Below, in pieces: positions 24,591 through 33,314 of a DNA stretch of 64,000 nt. Positions within the stretch are counted from its first letter, which is position 1; each line of letters opens with the position of its first letter. The stretch spans positions 16,052 to 80,051 of the forward strand of contig CAJTMC010000017.1 of assembly GCA_910577115.1 (NCBI GenBank), in the 5' to 3' direction. Source of the stretch: an uncultured Lachnospiraceae bacterium. GTDB lineage: Bacteria > Bacillota > Clostridia > Lachnospirales > Lachnospiraceae. The notes beneath the pieces were generated by a model. The model was given only the letters and a program-made list of their open reading frames with translations, did no database searches and was not told the DNA's origin. A program made the position numbers and the translations under genes.

Positions 24591-26576
24591 TCACTTCTTT
24601 TTCTTCACAAACAACTGCACCTCAAACGGCTGCAAAAATTCTTCCCGTTCGCCCTCAACCATTTCATACCACTCATGCAGATGATAAACCTGCTCATCAT
24701 TCGTATGATTAATCACGAAAAGCCAAACCAAATCCGACGATTCACGCGTCATCATTTCCACGCCGTCTGCCGCCGTTCCCAGTGTTCCGACGCCGCTGAC
24801 CCGTTCAAAGTACGCCAGCAAATCCTCCATAAGCTCTTCGCCCGGTTCTGTTCCGACGTACCATGCAATGCCGTTTCCATACGTATTTTCCGTAATCGCC
24901 GGTGACTGCCTGTAAAATCCGGTGGAATATTCTGCCAACGTCTTAGCGCCCTCCGGCTCTATTATATCACACCATTTTTTCACCACGTATTCTTTTTTCC
25001 CGTAAAGCACGCCGCCCGCCGTCTCAAGCAGACAGTCATACTCCGGTATCGTAATCCCGCAAAGTTCGCCGAGCCGTCCGGGAAGCTCCCTGTCCGTCAT
25101 ACACAAATTCGTCGCGTCCTTCACGCCTGTACGCATGGTCAGCACCAAATGCCCGCCGTTCTCCACATAGTCAAAATAACGCTGCTCCAGCTGGGGCGTC
25201 ATCAAATACTGAAGCGGTGCAACAACCAGCTTATATTCCGACAAATCGTCCGTATCCTGCACAAAATCCACAGGGATTTTCTTTTCATAAAATGCCCTGT
25301 AATACTTATAAAGTTCCTTCACATATGTAAGCTTCGGATGATGCGGCTGTATCTGAAAGGCATAATTCTGCCGGAAGCTGTGCACAATCGCCACCTCCGG
25401 CTTTGGCATACTTCCCTCCAATGCGTCCATATGTTTGGAAAACGTTTCCGTCAAATGCTTTACTTCCCGATAAATTCTTCCCGGCTTTCCGCTATGCCCC
25501 AAGATGCCATGCCAAAACTGCTCCGTTCCCATCGCACAGGTGCGCCACCGGAAAAATACAACAGCGTCCGCGCCATGCGCCACCGACTGCATTGTCCGCG
25601 CCGATAACTGCCCCGGCTTTGGCAGCCTTCCCATGATTTCCCAGCCTGCCATTCCCGACTGCTGTTCCATAATCCAAAACGGCTGCTTTTTATAGCTGCG
25701 CACTACGTCATGCGCCGCCGCTGTCTCATATTCCGGCTGGTGCGGCTGCTTTAGCCAATGTCCGCCGGGATAAACATCATTCGACACAAAATCCAAAAGC
25801 GCCCCTAAATCGTAATAATTGACCTTATCGTCAAAGCACATATAATTATGCGTGATAAAATGATTGGGGCATTTTTCCCGAATAATGTCCGCCTGCCACT
25901 TTGCAAAATCCACAATCAGATCCGAACAAAAGCACTTCCAGTCAAGCATCGCCGACGGGTTTTCGCCTGCCGCCGTAATCAGCGGCGTTCCGATTTGCGC
26001 AAACTCGTTGTAGCCCTGACTCCAAAATGCCGTTCCCCACGCTTCATTCAGCCGTTCTATTTTTCCGTATTTCCGTAAAAGCCATTCTTGAAAATGCAGC
26101 CGGCAGGAACCGCACATGCACAAATCCGCATGTGAATTGCCCAGCTCGTTGTCAATCTGCCACCCAATGACACCCGGATTATCCGCAAATTTTTCTGACA
26201 TTGCTGTCACAAATCGCTCAATATGCTCGCGATAGGTCTTGTTTGACTGACAGCAATGGTGCCTTCCGCCAAAAAATCTGCGCCTGCCCTCTCTGTCTAT
26301 AGGTTGTATTTCCGGATTTTTCTCGATAATCCACGCAGGCGGAGAAGCAGTAGGCGTGCCAAGTATGGTTTTTATTCCGTATTGGTCAAGCAGGTTTACT
26401 GCTTCTTCAAGCCATGCGAACTGGAATACGCCCTCCTGCGGTTCCATTTTGAACCACGAAAACTCAGCCATGCGCACAACCTGTACACCCATTTCCTTCA
26501 TCAGCTGCGCATCCGTTTCCCAGCGTTCCCGCGGCCAATGCTCGGGATAGTAATCGACACCAAAATGTATGCTCAT
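24591..26576 (-). CDS. Beta-galactosidase, glycoside hydrolase family 42
   Basis: GH42 enzymes release terminal beta-galactose, here probably from plant galactans or short galacto-oligosaccharides in the cytoplasm (no signal peptide). The start reads MSIHFGVDYYPEHWPRERW, the family signature. The acid/base Glu is in IDNELGN (near residue 143) and the nucleophile Glu in WIMEQQSG (near 304). Cysteines in HHCCQS and CMCGSC fit the structural zinc site. The trimerisation and C-terminal domains are complete; 661 residues is normal. I chose the ATG at 26576 because the conserved leader (AAAGGAG, then 13 nt) ends there. An ATG at 26588 is possible. Confidence 0.93.
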   Translation of the reverse strand: MSIHFGVDYYPEHWPRERWETDAQLMKEMGVQVVRMAEFSWFKMEPQEGVFQFAWLEEAVNLLDQYGIKTILGTPTASPPAWIIEKNPEIQPIDREGRRRFFGGRHHCCQSNKTYREHIERFVTAMSEKFADNPGVIGWQIDNELGNSHADLCMCGSCRLHFQEWLLRKYGKIERLNEAWGTAFWSQGYNEFAQIGTPLITAAGENPSAMLDWKCFCSDLIVDFAKWQADIIREKCPNHFITHNYMCFDDKVNYYDLGALLDFVSNDVYPGGHWLKQPHQPEYETAAAHDVVRSYKKQPFWIMEQQSGMAGWEIMGRLPKPGQLSARTMQSVAHGADAVVFFRWRTCAMGTEQFWHGILGHSGKPGRIYREVKHLTETFSKHMDALEGSMPKPEVAIVHSFRQNYAFQIQPHHPKLTYVKELYKYYRAFYEKKIPVDFVQDTDDLSEYKLVVAPLQYLMTPQLEQRYFDYVENGGHLVLTMRTGVKDATNLCMTDRELPGRLGELCGITIPEYDCLLETAGGVLYGKKEYVVKKWCDIIEPEGAKTLAEYSTGFYRQSPAITENTYGNGIAWYVGTEPGEELMEDLLAYFERVSGVGTLGTAADGVEMMTRESSDLVWLFVINHTNDEQVYHLHEWYEMVEGEREEFLQPFEVQLFVKKKK

Positions 26577-26606
26577 TGAAACAACCATACTCCTTTCTCA
26601 ACATGT

Positions 26607-26628
26607 GAATTTGTGTTTTGGCACATTC
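26607..26628 (-). repeat. Hairpin leader repeat, copy C (degenerate), before the GH42 gene
   Basis: GAATGTG and CACAAATTC pair imperfectly. The following leftward sequence ACATGTTGAGAAAGGAG matches the segment after copy A (CGCAGGTTAAGAAAGGAG), and the spacer to ATG is also alike. Confidence 0.5.
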
Positions 26629-26649
26629 ATTGCATAGCAAATAGATTCA

Positions 26650-26913
26650 TTATGTGAAAAGCGCCAGCAGTAACAGGATCACGACTGCCGCTGCCGCAAA
26701 TGCCGCAGGCTTAAACCACCTCCACCGCGCCGTATGGGGCACCTTGCCAAGCACGATATTCAAAAGTCCAAAAAACAAAAACAGCCAAAGCGGCAAAAAT
26801 CCCTTTACCACGCCTCTTGCGCCCACTATGGTACATGCAAGCAGACTGATTGCCGCACCCAAAAGTGCAATGACTGCCGCGGGATAAATTTTATTGTGCA
26901 AGGTATTTTTCAA
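26650..26913 (-). CDS. Small membrane protein of 87 residues
   Basis: Three hydrophobic segments (AAVIALLGAAISLLA, then FLPLWLFLFFGLLNIVLG and AAFAAAAVVILLLLALF) with short basic loops make up the whole protein. The start appears to be TTG at 26913, with AGGAGG 12 nt upstream. It overlaps the 3' end of the alpha/beta-hydrolase gene by 23 bp, so it is co-transcribed and perhaps coupled. No family is recognised; it could be a subunit or stabiliser for the membrane-anchored hydrolase. Confidence 0.6.
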   Translation of the reverse strand: MKNTLHNKIYPAAVIALLGAAISLLACTIVGARGVVKGFLPLWLFLFFGLLNIVLGKVPHTARWRWFKPAAFAAAAVVILLLLALFT

Positions 26914-27928
26914 TTTCGTCTAAAACCTCCTGTGTGTTCCAAAAATCATTGTGCCCGATTTCATCAATTGTCACAAAATTGCAGCCCTTTTTATACTGCT
27001 CGAAAAGCCTTACAGAGCTTTCATAGGGAATTTCTTCGTCCATATTCGAAGCGATAAGCAGCGGCTTTACAGTTACCTTTTCCGCAAATTTTACCGACTT
27101 CATTTTAAAGCTAACAAGCGCCTTTAACGGCCCATGAAAAATATTCGCATAACTGTTATACAAGTCGTAACCGTCCGCATACGGCGCCATTAGAATCAGT
27201 CCCGCAGGCTGCCTCTCGCTTGCCACATAATTTGCCACGCCCGTTCCAAGACTGTATCCCATTAGCGTAATTTTGCTCACATCGTCCCTGTTCATCAAAC
27301 AGTCATACGCGCTAAGACCCATGCGCTTAAAGCTTTCCTCCGAGGAAACGCCCTCGCTTTTTCCATAACCGGGGTAATCAATATATGCAAAATGACAGCC
27401 GCCAAATACAGAACGTACGTTTTTGTCTTCAAAAAGCTGAAGCACTCTCCCTGCCGCATCTTCGCCGTTTCCGCCAAAATAAAGCACCGTAGGCGCGCTC
27501 CCCTGCGCATTATGCAGGAACCACCCATGAAGTGTGCCGTTTGCCGTTTCAAAGGAAAGCTCCTCAACATTCCCGTTTGCAGCATATGCTTTCAGGCTTT
27601 TTTCCGCGCGCTCATTATGCACTGATGCAAACAGCATCACAGGTGCAAGCGCACAGATTGTAGTCGCCAAGAATGCAATCAGTGCAAATAAGATAAATAG
27701 TTCGTTCGCCAGAAATTTCTTGGTAACTCCCACTTTTTCTATTACAAAGTCATATGCGATTTTGAGAACAAATATCACAACTGCCGCGCCCAAAATGGAG
27801 AGTCCGAGTGTTCGTACATTTCCATTGCAAAACAGTATAAACCATAGAAGCGTCACTGTCACGCTCCCTACAAGCCCTGTCAATGCGGATTTCTTTAATT
27901 TTTTTAGTTTATCTAAAAAAGTGCTCAT
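26891..27928 (-). CDS. Membrane-anchored alpha/beta hydrolase (BEM46-like)
   Basis: The 345-residue protein starts with three hydrophobic segments (about 15-110). A serine hydrolase domain follows: the nucleophile elbow is GYSLGTG (near residue 216), an acidic residue comes from NMDEEIPYE, and the catalytic His is in IGHNDFW. YFGGNGEDAAGR supplies the oxyanion-hole region. This is the BEM46/YfhR type of hydrolase, with the active domain likely in the cytoplasm or outside depending on topology. The substrate is unknown. The start is an ATG with a weak GAGGGA site 12 nt upstream. Confidence 0.8.
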   Translation of the reverse strand: MSTFLDKLKKLKKSALTGLVGSVTVTLLWFILFCNGNVRTLGLSILGAAVVIFVLKIAYDFVIEKVGVTKKFLANELFILFALIAFLATTICALAPVMLFASVHNERAEKSLKAYAANGNVEELSFETANGTLHGWFLHNAQGSAPTVLYFGGNGEDAAGRVLQLFEDKNVRSVFGGCHFAYIDYPGYGKSEGVSSEESFKRMGLSAYDCLMNRDDVSKITLMGYSLGTGVANYVASERQPAGLILMAPYADGYDLYNSYANIFHGPLKALVSFKMKSVKFAEKVTVKPLLIASNMDEEIPYESSVRLFEQYKKGCNFVTIDEIGHNDFWNTQEVLDEIEKYLAQ

Positions 27929-28042
27929 TTTTATATTAATCCCTCACGCTGTCCACATTGCGTTACTGTCCACTTCATTCCGGCAGCAAGCTTAAATCCA
28001 TGCAGACACGAAATCCTTTCCGTACAGCAACAGCAATATATC

Positions 28043-28741
28043 TCAGATTCTTGTCACCAAATTTTCTACAAGCTTTGCGCAATGTGCCGATGCCGCGCGC
28101 TCAAACTCCGGATAGTCCATATGCGCGCTGCCGTCCGCCTTGTCAGAAATGGCGCGCAGTACCACATAGGGGATCTTGTTTAAAAATGCCGCGTGTGCAA
28201 TCGCCGCGCCTTCCATTTCCGCACAGTAACCGCTAAAAAGCTTAATCAGCCTGTCCTTTGTGTCCCCGTCCGAAATAAACTGGTCGCCGCTCACCACGCG
28301 TCCCTCGTATACGCCAATCTCGGGATTTACCTCGGCGCAGACTGCCTTTGCCTGCTCCACAAGCGTTCTGTCCGCCTTGAAAAACGAAGTTTCCATCTGC
28401 GGAATAATGCCCGGCTCATAGCCAAGTCCGCTCACGTCCATGTCGTGCTCGCACGCGTCTGTGGAAACGACGATATCACCGATATTGATTTCCGCGCGCA
28501 GCGAGCCTGCCACGCCTGTATTGATTACAGCGTCTACATCAAACAGGTCCGCCAAAATCTGTACGCACATTCCTGCATTCACCTTGCCGATGCCGCACTG
28601 TACAATAACGACATCTTTGCCGTTTAAAATGCCCTCGTGGAACTTCATTCCTGCCTTTTCGACAACGTTTTTCACTTCCGTTTTTGATTTCAGCTCAGCA
28701 ACCTCAAGCTCCATTGCTCCTATAATTCCTATTTTATTCAT
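28043..28741 (-). CDS. mtnN: 5'-methylthioadenosine/S-adenosylhomocysteine nucleosidase
   Basis: The enzyme cleaves S-adenosylhomocysteine to adenine and S-ribosylhomocysteine, and also methylthioadenosine. Key features: GIIGAMELE at the N-terminus (catalytic Glu), NTGVAGSL (ribose/phosphate-side loop), AEMEGAAIAH (substrate-binding Met-Glu) and RAISDKAD with the catalytic Asp. At about 232 residues it is full length. The ATG at 28741 fits the shared leader (AAAGGAG then 14 nt), although a TTG at 28750 has a closer ribosome site. LuxS, which uses its product, is encoded 0.5 kb upstream in the same direction. Confidence 0.93.
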   Translation of the reverse strand: MNKIGIIGAMELEVAELKSKTEVKNVVEKAGMKFHEGILNGKDVVIVQCGIGKVNAGMCVQILADLFDVDAVINTGVAGSLRAEINIGDIVVSTDACEHDMDVSGLGYEPGIIPQMETSFFKADRTLVEQAKAVCAEVNPEIGVYEGRVVSGDQFISDGDTKDRLIKLFSGYCAEMEGAAIAHAAFLNKIPYVVLRAISDKADGSAHMDYPEFERAASAHCAKLVENLVTRI

Positions 28742-28771
28742 TTTTAACAATCTTACTCCTTTCTATACCTG

Positions 28772-28797
28772 CAAATTTGTCCGTCAGTCCAAATTTG
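28772..28797 (-). repeat. Hairpin leader repeat, copy D, before mtnN
   Basis: Two CAAATTTG arms (28772-28779 and 28790-28797) are followed leftward by CAGGTATAGAAAGGAGTAAG, closely matching the segment after copy A. Confidence 0.6.
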
Positions 28798-28876
28798 TTT
28801 TTTCTCTCCCTTTTTGGGGAAATATGTTCTTATTTTCATTTTGAATCATTTTAAACGCTTTCCCATGAGACCCAAA

Positions 28877-29194
28877 TTATGCATAATCTTCAATATGTTC
28901 CGCGTATTCCTCACTGGCATCTTCATCGTTTATTGCCTGGAAAATTTCCGTTCTTTCATCGCCGTCCAAATATTCTCTGATATTAAAAGTCAGCAGCACG
29001 TCCGAATGGTCTTTATTGATGACCTGCCGAAAGCGGATGAGTGCATTTTTACAATGCTCTATGATTTTATCACAATGTTCATCAAATTGTTCTGTATACT
29101 CATAGGTATCCGAATTTGTGAAAACTGTCCAACGATGAAAAACCGCTGTCATTTGCCGGACAACATCATTTTCAAATTTTTCATAATCAAACAT
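28877..29194 (-). CDS. Acidic protein of 105 residues, unknown
   Basis: The ATG has GAGGGG 7 nt upstream. The sequence starts MFDYEKFENDVVRQMTAVF, is rich in Glu/Asp (tail EEYAEHIEDYA) and has no membrane segment or signal peptide. It is predicted mostly helical. I do not recognise a family. It lies between luxS and mtnN in the same direction, so it may be co-expressed with them, but a link to the methyl cycle is not shown. Confidence 0.65.
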   Translation of the reverse strand: MFDYEKFENDVVRQMTAVFHRWTVFTNSDTYEYTEQFDEHCDKIIEHCKNALIRFRQVINKDHSDVLLTFNIREYLDGDERTEIFQAINDEDASEEYAEHIEDYA

Positions 29195-29273
29195 TTCATA
29201 TCCCCTCTCGATTTATCAATATAATAAACTGATAATTCCTTACCCTACAGTGCCGCTCGAAAAGCCCCCAGCT

Positions 29274-29753
29274 TTAATCCGGATAAACAAGCCTGTCGTC
29301 CTTGATATCATAAAGCACATGGTCAAGATAACGCTTTGCAAGGTAATTTGCCATACCGAGGTTCATGTCAAGATAGTTGCCGCAGTCCTTCGGGCTTGCC
29401 CCCGGTACCTCGTCCTTGAAATCGCGGATAAATTCATACAATTCTATCATCAGCGGCACAATATCCTTTGATGCATAGTCGCCTGCAAGCAGCAGATAAA
29501 ATCCCGTACGGCACCCCATTGGGCCAAAATAAATCGTCTTTTCCCCATATTCCTTATGATTTCTCAAAAAGGTTGCCGCCAAATGCTCAATCGTATGCAT
29601 TTCCGCTGTGTTCATCACCGGCTCCTCATTTGGTGAAGTCATGCGCAGGTCAAAGGTTGTTATCGTGCGATCTCCTACCTTGTCCTTGCGCGACACATAC
29701 ACCCCCGGCTGTAATTTGATGTGATCAATTGTAAAGCTTGTTATTTTTTCCAT
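29274..29753 (-). CDS. luxS: S-ribosylhomocysteine lyase (AI-2 synthesis)
   Basis: LuxS converts S-ribosylhomocysteine to homocysteine and the AI-2 precursor DPD. The 159 residues include the metal site: His53 and His57 in HTIEHLAATF, and Cys124 in PKDCGNYLD. Glu56 and Cys81 (GPMGCRTGFY) are the catalytic pair. All are present, so the enzyme should work. GGGAG lies 9 nt before the ATG. A short reading frame with a strong ribosome site (29772-29858) ends 18 bp upstream and could be a leader peptide. It cooperates with MtnN nearby. Confidence 0.96.
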   Translation of the reverse strand: MEKITSFTIDHIKLQPGVYVSRKDKVGDRTITTFDLRMTSPNEEPVMNTAEMHTIEHLAATFLRNHKEYGEKTIYFGPMGCRTGFYLLLAGDYASKDIVPLMIELYEFIRDFKDEVPGASPKDCGNYLDMNLGMANYLAKRYLDHVLYDIKDDRLVYPD

Positions 29754-29771
29754 AGAATTAATCTCCCTTCT

Positions 29772-29858
29772 TCATTTACAATGCGCGAATTTGCAGACTG
29801 CCTCTTGTGTAACAGGGCTGCCTTCTTCATTCAAAAAGCGGATCGCAAGTTCGTCCAT
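29772..29858 (-). CDS. Candidate 28-residue leader peptide upstream of luxS
   Basis: ATG at 29858 is preceded by AGGAGG with an 8-nt gap, as strong as any site in the window. The product starts MDELAIRFLNEEGSPVTQEA and ends VCKFAHCK; the stop lies 18 bp before luxS. Its 3' end overlaps a degenerate copy of the hairpin leader repeat (CAAATTCGCGCA). It could be a translated small protein or an attenuating leader. It is short, so codon statistics cannot settle it. Confidence 0.4.
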   Translation of the reverse strand: MDELAIRFLNEEGSPVTQEAVCKFAHCK

Positions 29859-29913
29859 ACTAATTACCTCCTATGCATTTCGTTTGAAACGTCGCATTAA
29901 ACATATGTTTGTT

Positions 29914-30843
29914 TTACGTTTCTTCCCTGCATTCAAAAACAATCCACTTATCATTCATAAAAATCTCTATTGTATTCGCTTCACTTCCATACTGGTACCC
30001 AAATCCGCTGCCAAAATTAGACTGGTCATTTTCCGTCGGAATTTCGGAGCCGTCAACCGTTGACGTTATTTGCCCGTCCATATTGCCGCAACGTCCCTCG
30101 ACAGTGCTTTCCCTTCCGGTATCGTAATACAGTTTATCCTTTACCCGCACCATTGGAATTTTATCCCACATGGAATCGGCTTTTGCCTGCTCTATCAGGG
30201 TAATCTGATACACTTCTCCAAGCTGTGCCGGATAGGATTCTAAAATGCTCCCATCGTATTCGATTTCGATAACATCACCTGCATGCAGCTTGATGCCTTC
30301 TTCATTGGGTATCCGAAATTGATCGGAGGAATCGGATTCCAAAGAACCTTCCACAGGCTCTGCCAAAATAGAAGTATCAGAGGATTCCAGCACAACAGCC
30401 TGAAAGGTCACTGTTGCAGGGGAATTTTGCTCTGCGATACGATACATTTCCGTTATTTTTTCCTCCAACGATGTCTTCGGTTTATAAATGCCCTGATAGG
30501 GCTGCTCCACATATTCCGTATTTTTGTCTTTGTAATAGTAAAGCGTTGTCACGCTGTCATCACAGTTTAGGGATATTGTAATATAGTCTTGATTTGCAGG
30601 GGCGTCGGTTATAGACTCTCTGTTGGACATTTCCATATCAGATAAAATAGCATAAAATGCGTCAATAAACGCCGCAGCTTCCTCCTCTGTATTTGGGGAA
30701 AACGCCGATTTTTCGCCATCGGAAACCCCGATTGATATAATATCCTCCCGCTGGGGCAGCTGAATCGGATTTTCCGTTTTTCCGCAAGCCGTAAATACAA
30801 ATAGCATTAGTATTGTCGTAATAATTATTTTAAAATTTTTCAT
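29914..30843 (-). CDS. Secreted lipoprotein with DUF5301-like and DUF3221-like domains
   Basis: The N-terminus MKNFKIIITTILMLFVFTAC is a lipoprotein signal, with Cys20 as the lipidated residue. Residues 25-135 (IQLPQREDIISIGV onward) resemble DUF5301. Residues 145-220 (VTFQAVVLESSDTSILAEP, then GDVIEIEYDGSILESYPAQL) resemble the OB-like DUF3221/YobA domain. The last 75 residues form a separate beta-rich region. It is probably anchored on the outer face of the membrane. Function unknown. Its leader has AAAGGAG and a degenerate hairpin repeat. Confidence 0.75.
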   Translation of the reverse strand: MKNFKIIITTILMLFVFTACGKTENPIQLPQREDIISIGVSDGEKSAFSPNTEEEAAAFIDAFYAILSDMEMSNRESITDAPANQDYITISLNCDDSVTTLYYYKDKNTEYVEQPYQGIYKPKTSLEEKITEMYRIAEQNSPATVTFQAVVLESSDTSILAEPVEGSLESDSSDQFRIPNEEGIKLHAGDVIEIEYDGSILESYPAQLGEVYQITLIEQAKADSMWDKIPMVRVKDKLYYDTGRESTVEGRCGNMDGQITSTVDGSEIPTENDQSNFGSGFGYQYGSEANTIEIFMNDKWIVFECREET

Positions 30844-30897
30844 TTGAAAGCTATACTCCTTTCACAGACTGCACATTTGAATTTTTGGAAGTCTTTC

Positions 30898-32232
30898 TTA
30901 TAAAACCGCCACCTGACGGCGGTACTCGCTTTTAAAGTATATCATTTCCACAATTGCCGTAATGCTCCATGAGAATATGTAGAGCAGGTACAACGACGGT
31001 ATTGTTCCAAACCATGCAAAAATCGTATAAACCCAAACAATCCGGAATACGCAGGAACCCATAATAACAATAATCGTAGGCACCACGCTCTTGCCAAGTC
31101 CCCTTGACGCCGCTATCGCGTTATCCATAAAAGCGGAAAAAGCGTATGAGAATCCCATAATGACAAGCCGTTTCATACCTGCATCAATCACAGCCGCCTC
31201 CGGCGTAAACAGCCCTAAAAACTGTCGTCCGAACAGCTCTAACGTGAGTCCGATTACCGCGCCCGCGCCGAAGGAATATGCGAGCGTAATAAAATAGGTT
31301 TTGCGCACCCTGTCCTTGTTGCGCGCTCCGTAATTTTGCCCGATAAAGCTGCTGCACGCCGTATAAAATGCCGCCATTACATCATATACCAGCCCGTCCG
31401 CATTGGCTGCCGCCGAATTGCCTGCTACCATTGTCGCGTCAAATGTGTTTACGCCAAACTGGATAAACAGATTGGCAAGCTGGAAAATGCCATACTGTAC
31501 GGCGGAAGGGAAACCGACAGTCAATATTGCGGAAGCCTTTTTTGCGTTCGGACGGAGCTTGGAAAGCCGAAGTCCGTATGCTTCTTTACTGCGAAACAGT
31601 GCACTCAAAATGAGAATCGCAGAAACATACTGCGAAATAATACTCGCCAGCGCAACACCTGCCACGTCCAAATGACATACGATGACAAAAAATAAGTTCA
31701 GTATAATATTAATGATACCTGCGGTTGTCAAATAATACAACGGTTTCTTTGTATTTCCTACTGCGCTGAACACAGCGTTGCCGTAATTGTAAACGGCAAG
31801 CGCCGGCATTCCGAGAAAGTAAATGCGAAGATACAGTGTCGCTCCTGCAATTAACTCGTCCTTTGTATGTAACAGCCTTAAAATAGGATATGAAAACAGC
31901 AGTCCTGCCATCATAATGACAATTCCCGTAAGCAGGCAGATAATGACCGCCGTATGTGTCGCTTCTTCTATATCCTTTGGCTTTTTGGCTCCCAAATATC
32001 TCGCAATCAGGACATTCACGCCGCCTGACATACCAATCAAAAAACCGGTAAACAGCGTCACAAGCGTTGTCGTGGATCCGACCGCTCCCAGCGCAATCGA
32101 ACCTGCAAACCGCCCGACAACGGCGATATCCGCCATATTAAATAACACCTGTAATAAATTAGAAATCATCAAAGGGAGGCTGAAAACCAATATCTGTTTC
32201 CAAAGATTGCCCTTTGTTAAATCCTGTTCCAT
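30898..32232 (-). CDS. MATE-family efflux transporter
   Basis: The 444-residue protein begins MEQDLTKGNLWKQILVFSLP and has twelve hydrophobic segments in two similar halves, the normal MATE layout. Family features include FNMADIAVVGRF in helix 2 and AFYTACSSFIGQNYGA at the start of the second half. It exports organic cations or drugs in exchange for Na+ or H+. The substrate is not predictable. A second MATE gene lies at 54.1 kb. Confidence 0.92.
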   Translation of the reverse strand: MEQDLTKGNLWKQILVFSLPLMISNLLQVLFNMADIAVVGRFAGSIALGAVGSTTTLVTLFTGFLIGMSGGVNVLIARYLGAKKPKDIEEATHTAVIICLLTGIVIMMAGLLFSYPILRLLHTKDELIAGATLYLRIYFLGMPALAVYNYGNAVFSAVGNTKKPLYYLTTAGIINIILNLFFVIVCHLDVAGVALASIISQYVSAILILSALFRSKEAYGLRLSKLRPNAKKASAILTVGFPSAVQYGIFQLANLFIQFGVNTFDATMVAGNSAAANADGLVYDVMAAFYTACSSFIGQNYGARNKDRVRKTYFITLAYSFGAGAVIGLTLELFGRQFLGLFTPEAAVIDAGMKRLVIMGFSYAFSAFMDNAIAASRGLGKSVVPTIIVIMGSCVFRIVWVYTIFAWFGTIPSLYLLYIFSWSITAIVEMIYFKSEYRRQVAVL

Positions 32233-32343
32233 CTTGTCATTTTACCTCATGAAAAACGCTGTATTTGTGTTCTTCTGATACAAAATTTAGAAATTCTTTG
32301 CGAAACAGCCTTTGCTGTGAGCACTCGAATTTCTTTTCGTACT

Positions 32344-33300
32344 TTATACTACTATATTTCTCTCTTTTCCATTCAAAAAGCTTTCAATATTCTGATAAAC
32401 CTCTTTTGCACACCGTTCCCGCGCCTCGTGGCTGCCCCATGCCATATGCGGCGTAATCAAAAGCTTTGTGCTGTCCTTGATTTTGCCAAGCGGATTGTCC
32501 GCCGCAATCGGCTCTTTCACCAGCACATCAAGCCCTGCCGCAGCGATTGTTCCGTTTTCAAGCGCGTCATAGAGCGCCTGCTCGTCCACCACCGGACCAC
32601 GTGCGACATTAATCAAAATTGCCGTTTTCTTCATTTTTGCAAGTGCGTCTGCATTGATAATATTTTGCGTTCTGTCTGTCAGCGGGCAGTGTAATGATAA
32701 AATGTCGCTTTCTGCAAGTAATGTGTCAAAATCTACGCGTTCATATTCTGTTGAAGTATTGTTTCCGGACGCGGAATAATAGATTACGCGGCACCCGAAA
32801 ACGTTTGCAATTTCCGCAACTTTTCTGCCTATATTTCCAAGTCCGATAATACCCCAGACCTTTCCCTCAAGCTCTGCAAAAAAAGGTTCAAAGCAGGTGA
32901 ATATCGGGCAATTTGCATAGTTTCCGTTTTTGACATATGTGTCATAAACCGGCAGTTTTTCCAAGAGATAGAGCGCCATCGCAAAGGTATGCTGCGCGAC
33001 AATCGGCGTGGAATATCCTACCACGTTTGTCACGCGGATTCCATGTGCTTTGCAGTAATCGAGGTCTACGTTGTTGTAGCCGGTTGCAGTTTCGCAGATT
33101 AGTTTTAAGTGCTTTGCTTCGCCGAGTGTTGCTTCGTTTAGCGGGGCTTTGTTTGCGATGATGATGTCTGCGTCTGCTACGCGCTGTGCGACTTCTTCGG
33201 GTGTGGTGTTTTCATAGTAGGTGGTTTCTCCGAAGTCCTTGTAGAATGAAATGTCCAAATCAGTTCCCAAGCTGATTTTTTCTAATATTACCAGTTTCAT
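32344..33300 (-). CDS. D-2-hydroxyacid dehydrogenase (NAD-dependent, glycerate dehydrogenase-like)
   Basis: The 318 residues show the Rossmann motif GLGNIGRKVA (near 152), the catalytic Arg in NVARGPVVDE, Glu in DVLVKEPI and His in ITPHMAWGS. These enzymes reduce 2-keto acids to D-2-hydroxy acids; hydroxypyruvate or a similar keto acid is likely, but others in the family act on pyruvate. AAAGGAG precedes the ATG. It follows the small membrane protein gene by 14 bp, so the two form an operon. Confidence 0.9.
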   Translation of the reverse strand: MKLVILEKISLGTDLDISFYKDFGETTYYENTTPEEVAQRVADADIIIANKAPLNEATLGEAKHLKLICETATGYNNVDLDYCKAHGIRVTNVVGYSTPIVAQHTFAMALYLLEKLPVYDTYVKNGNYANCPIFTCFEPFFAELEGKVWGIIGLGNIGRKVAEIANVFGCRVIYYSASGNNTSTEYERVDFDTLLAESDILSLHCPLTDRTQNIINADALAKMKKTAILINVARGPVVDEQALYDALENGTIAAAGLDVLVKEPIAADNPLGKIKDSTKLLITPHMAWGSHEARERCAKEVYQNIESFLNGKERNIVV

Positions 33301-33314
33301 GGTGCGTATCTCCT

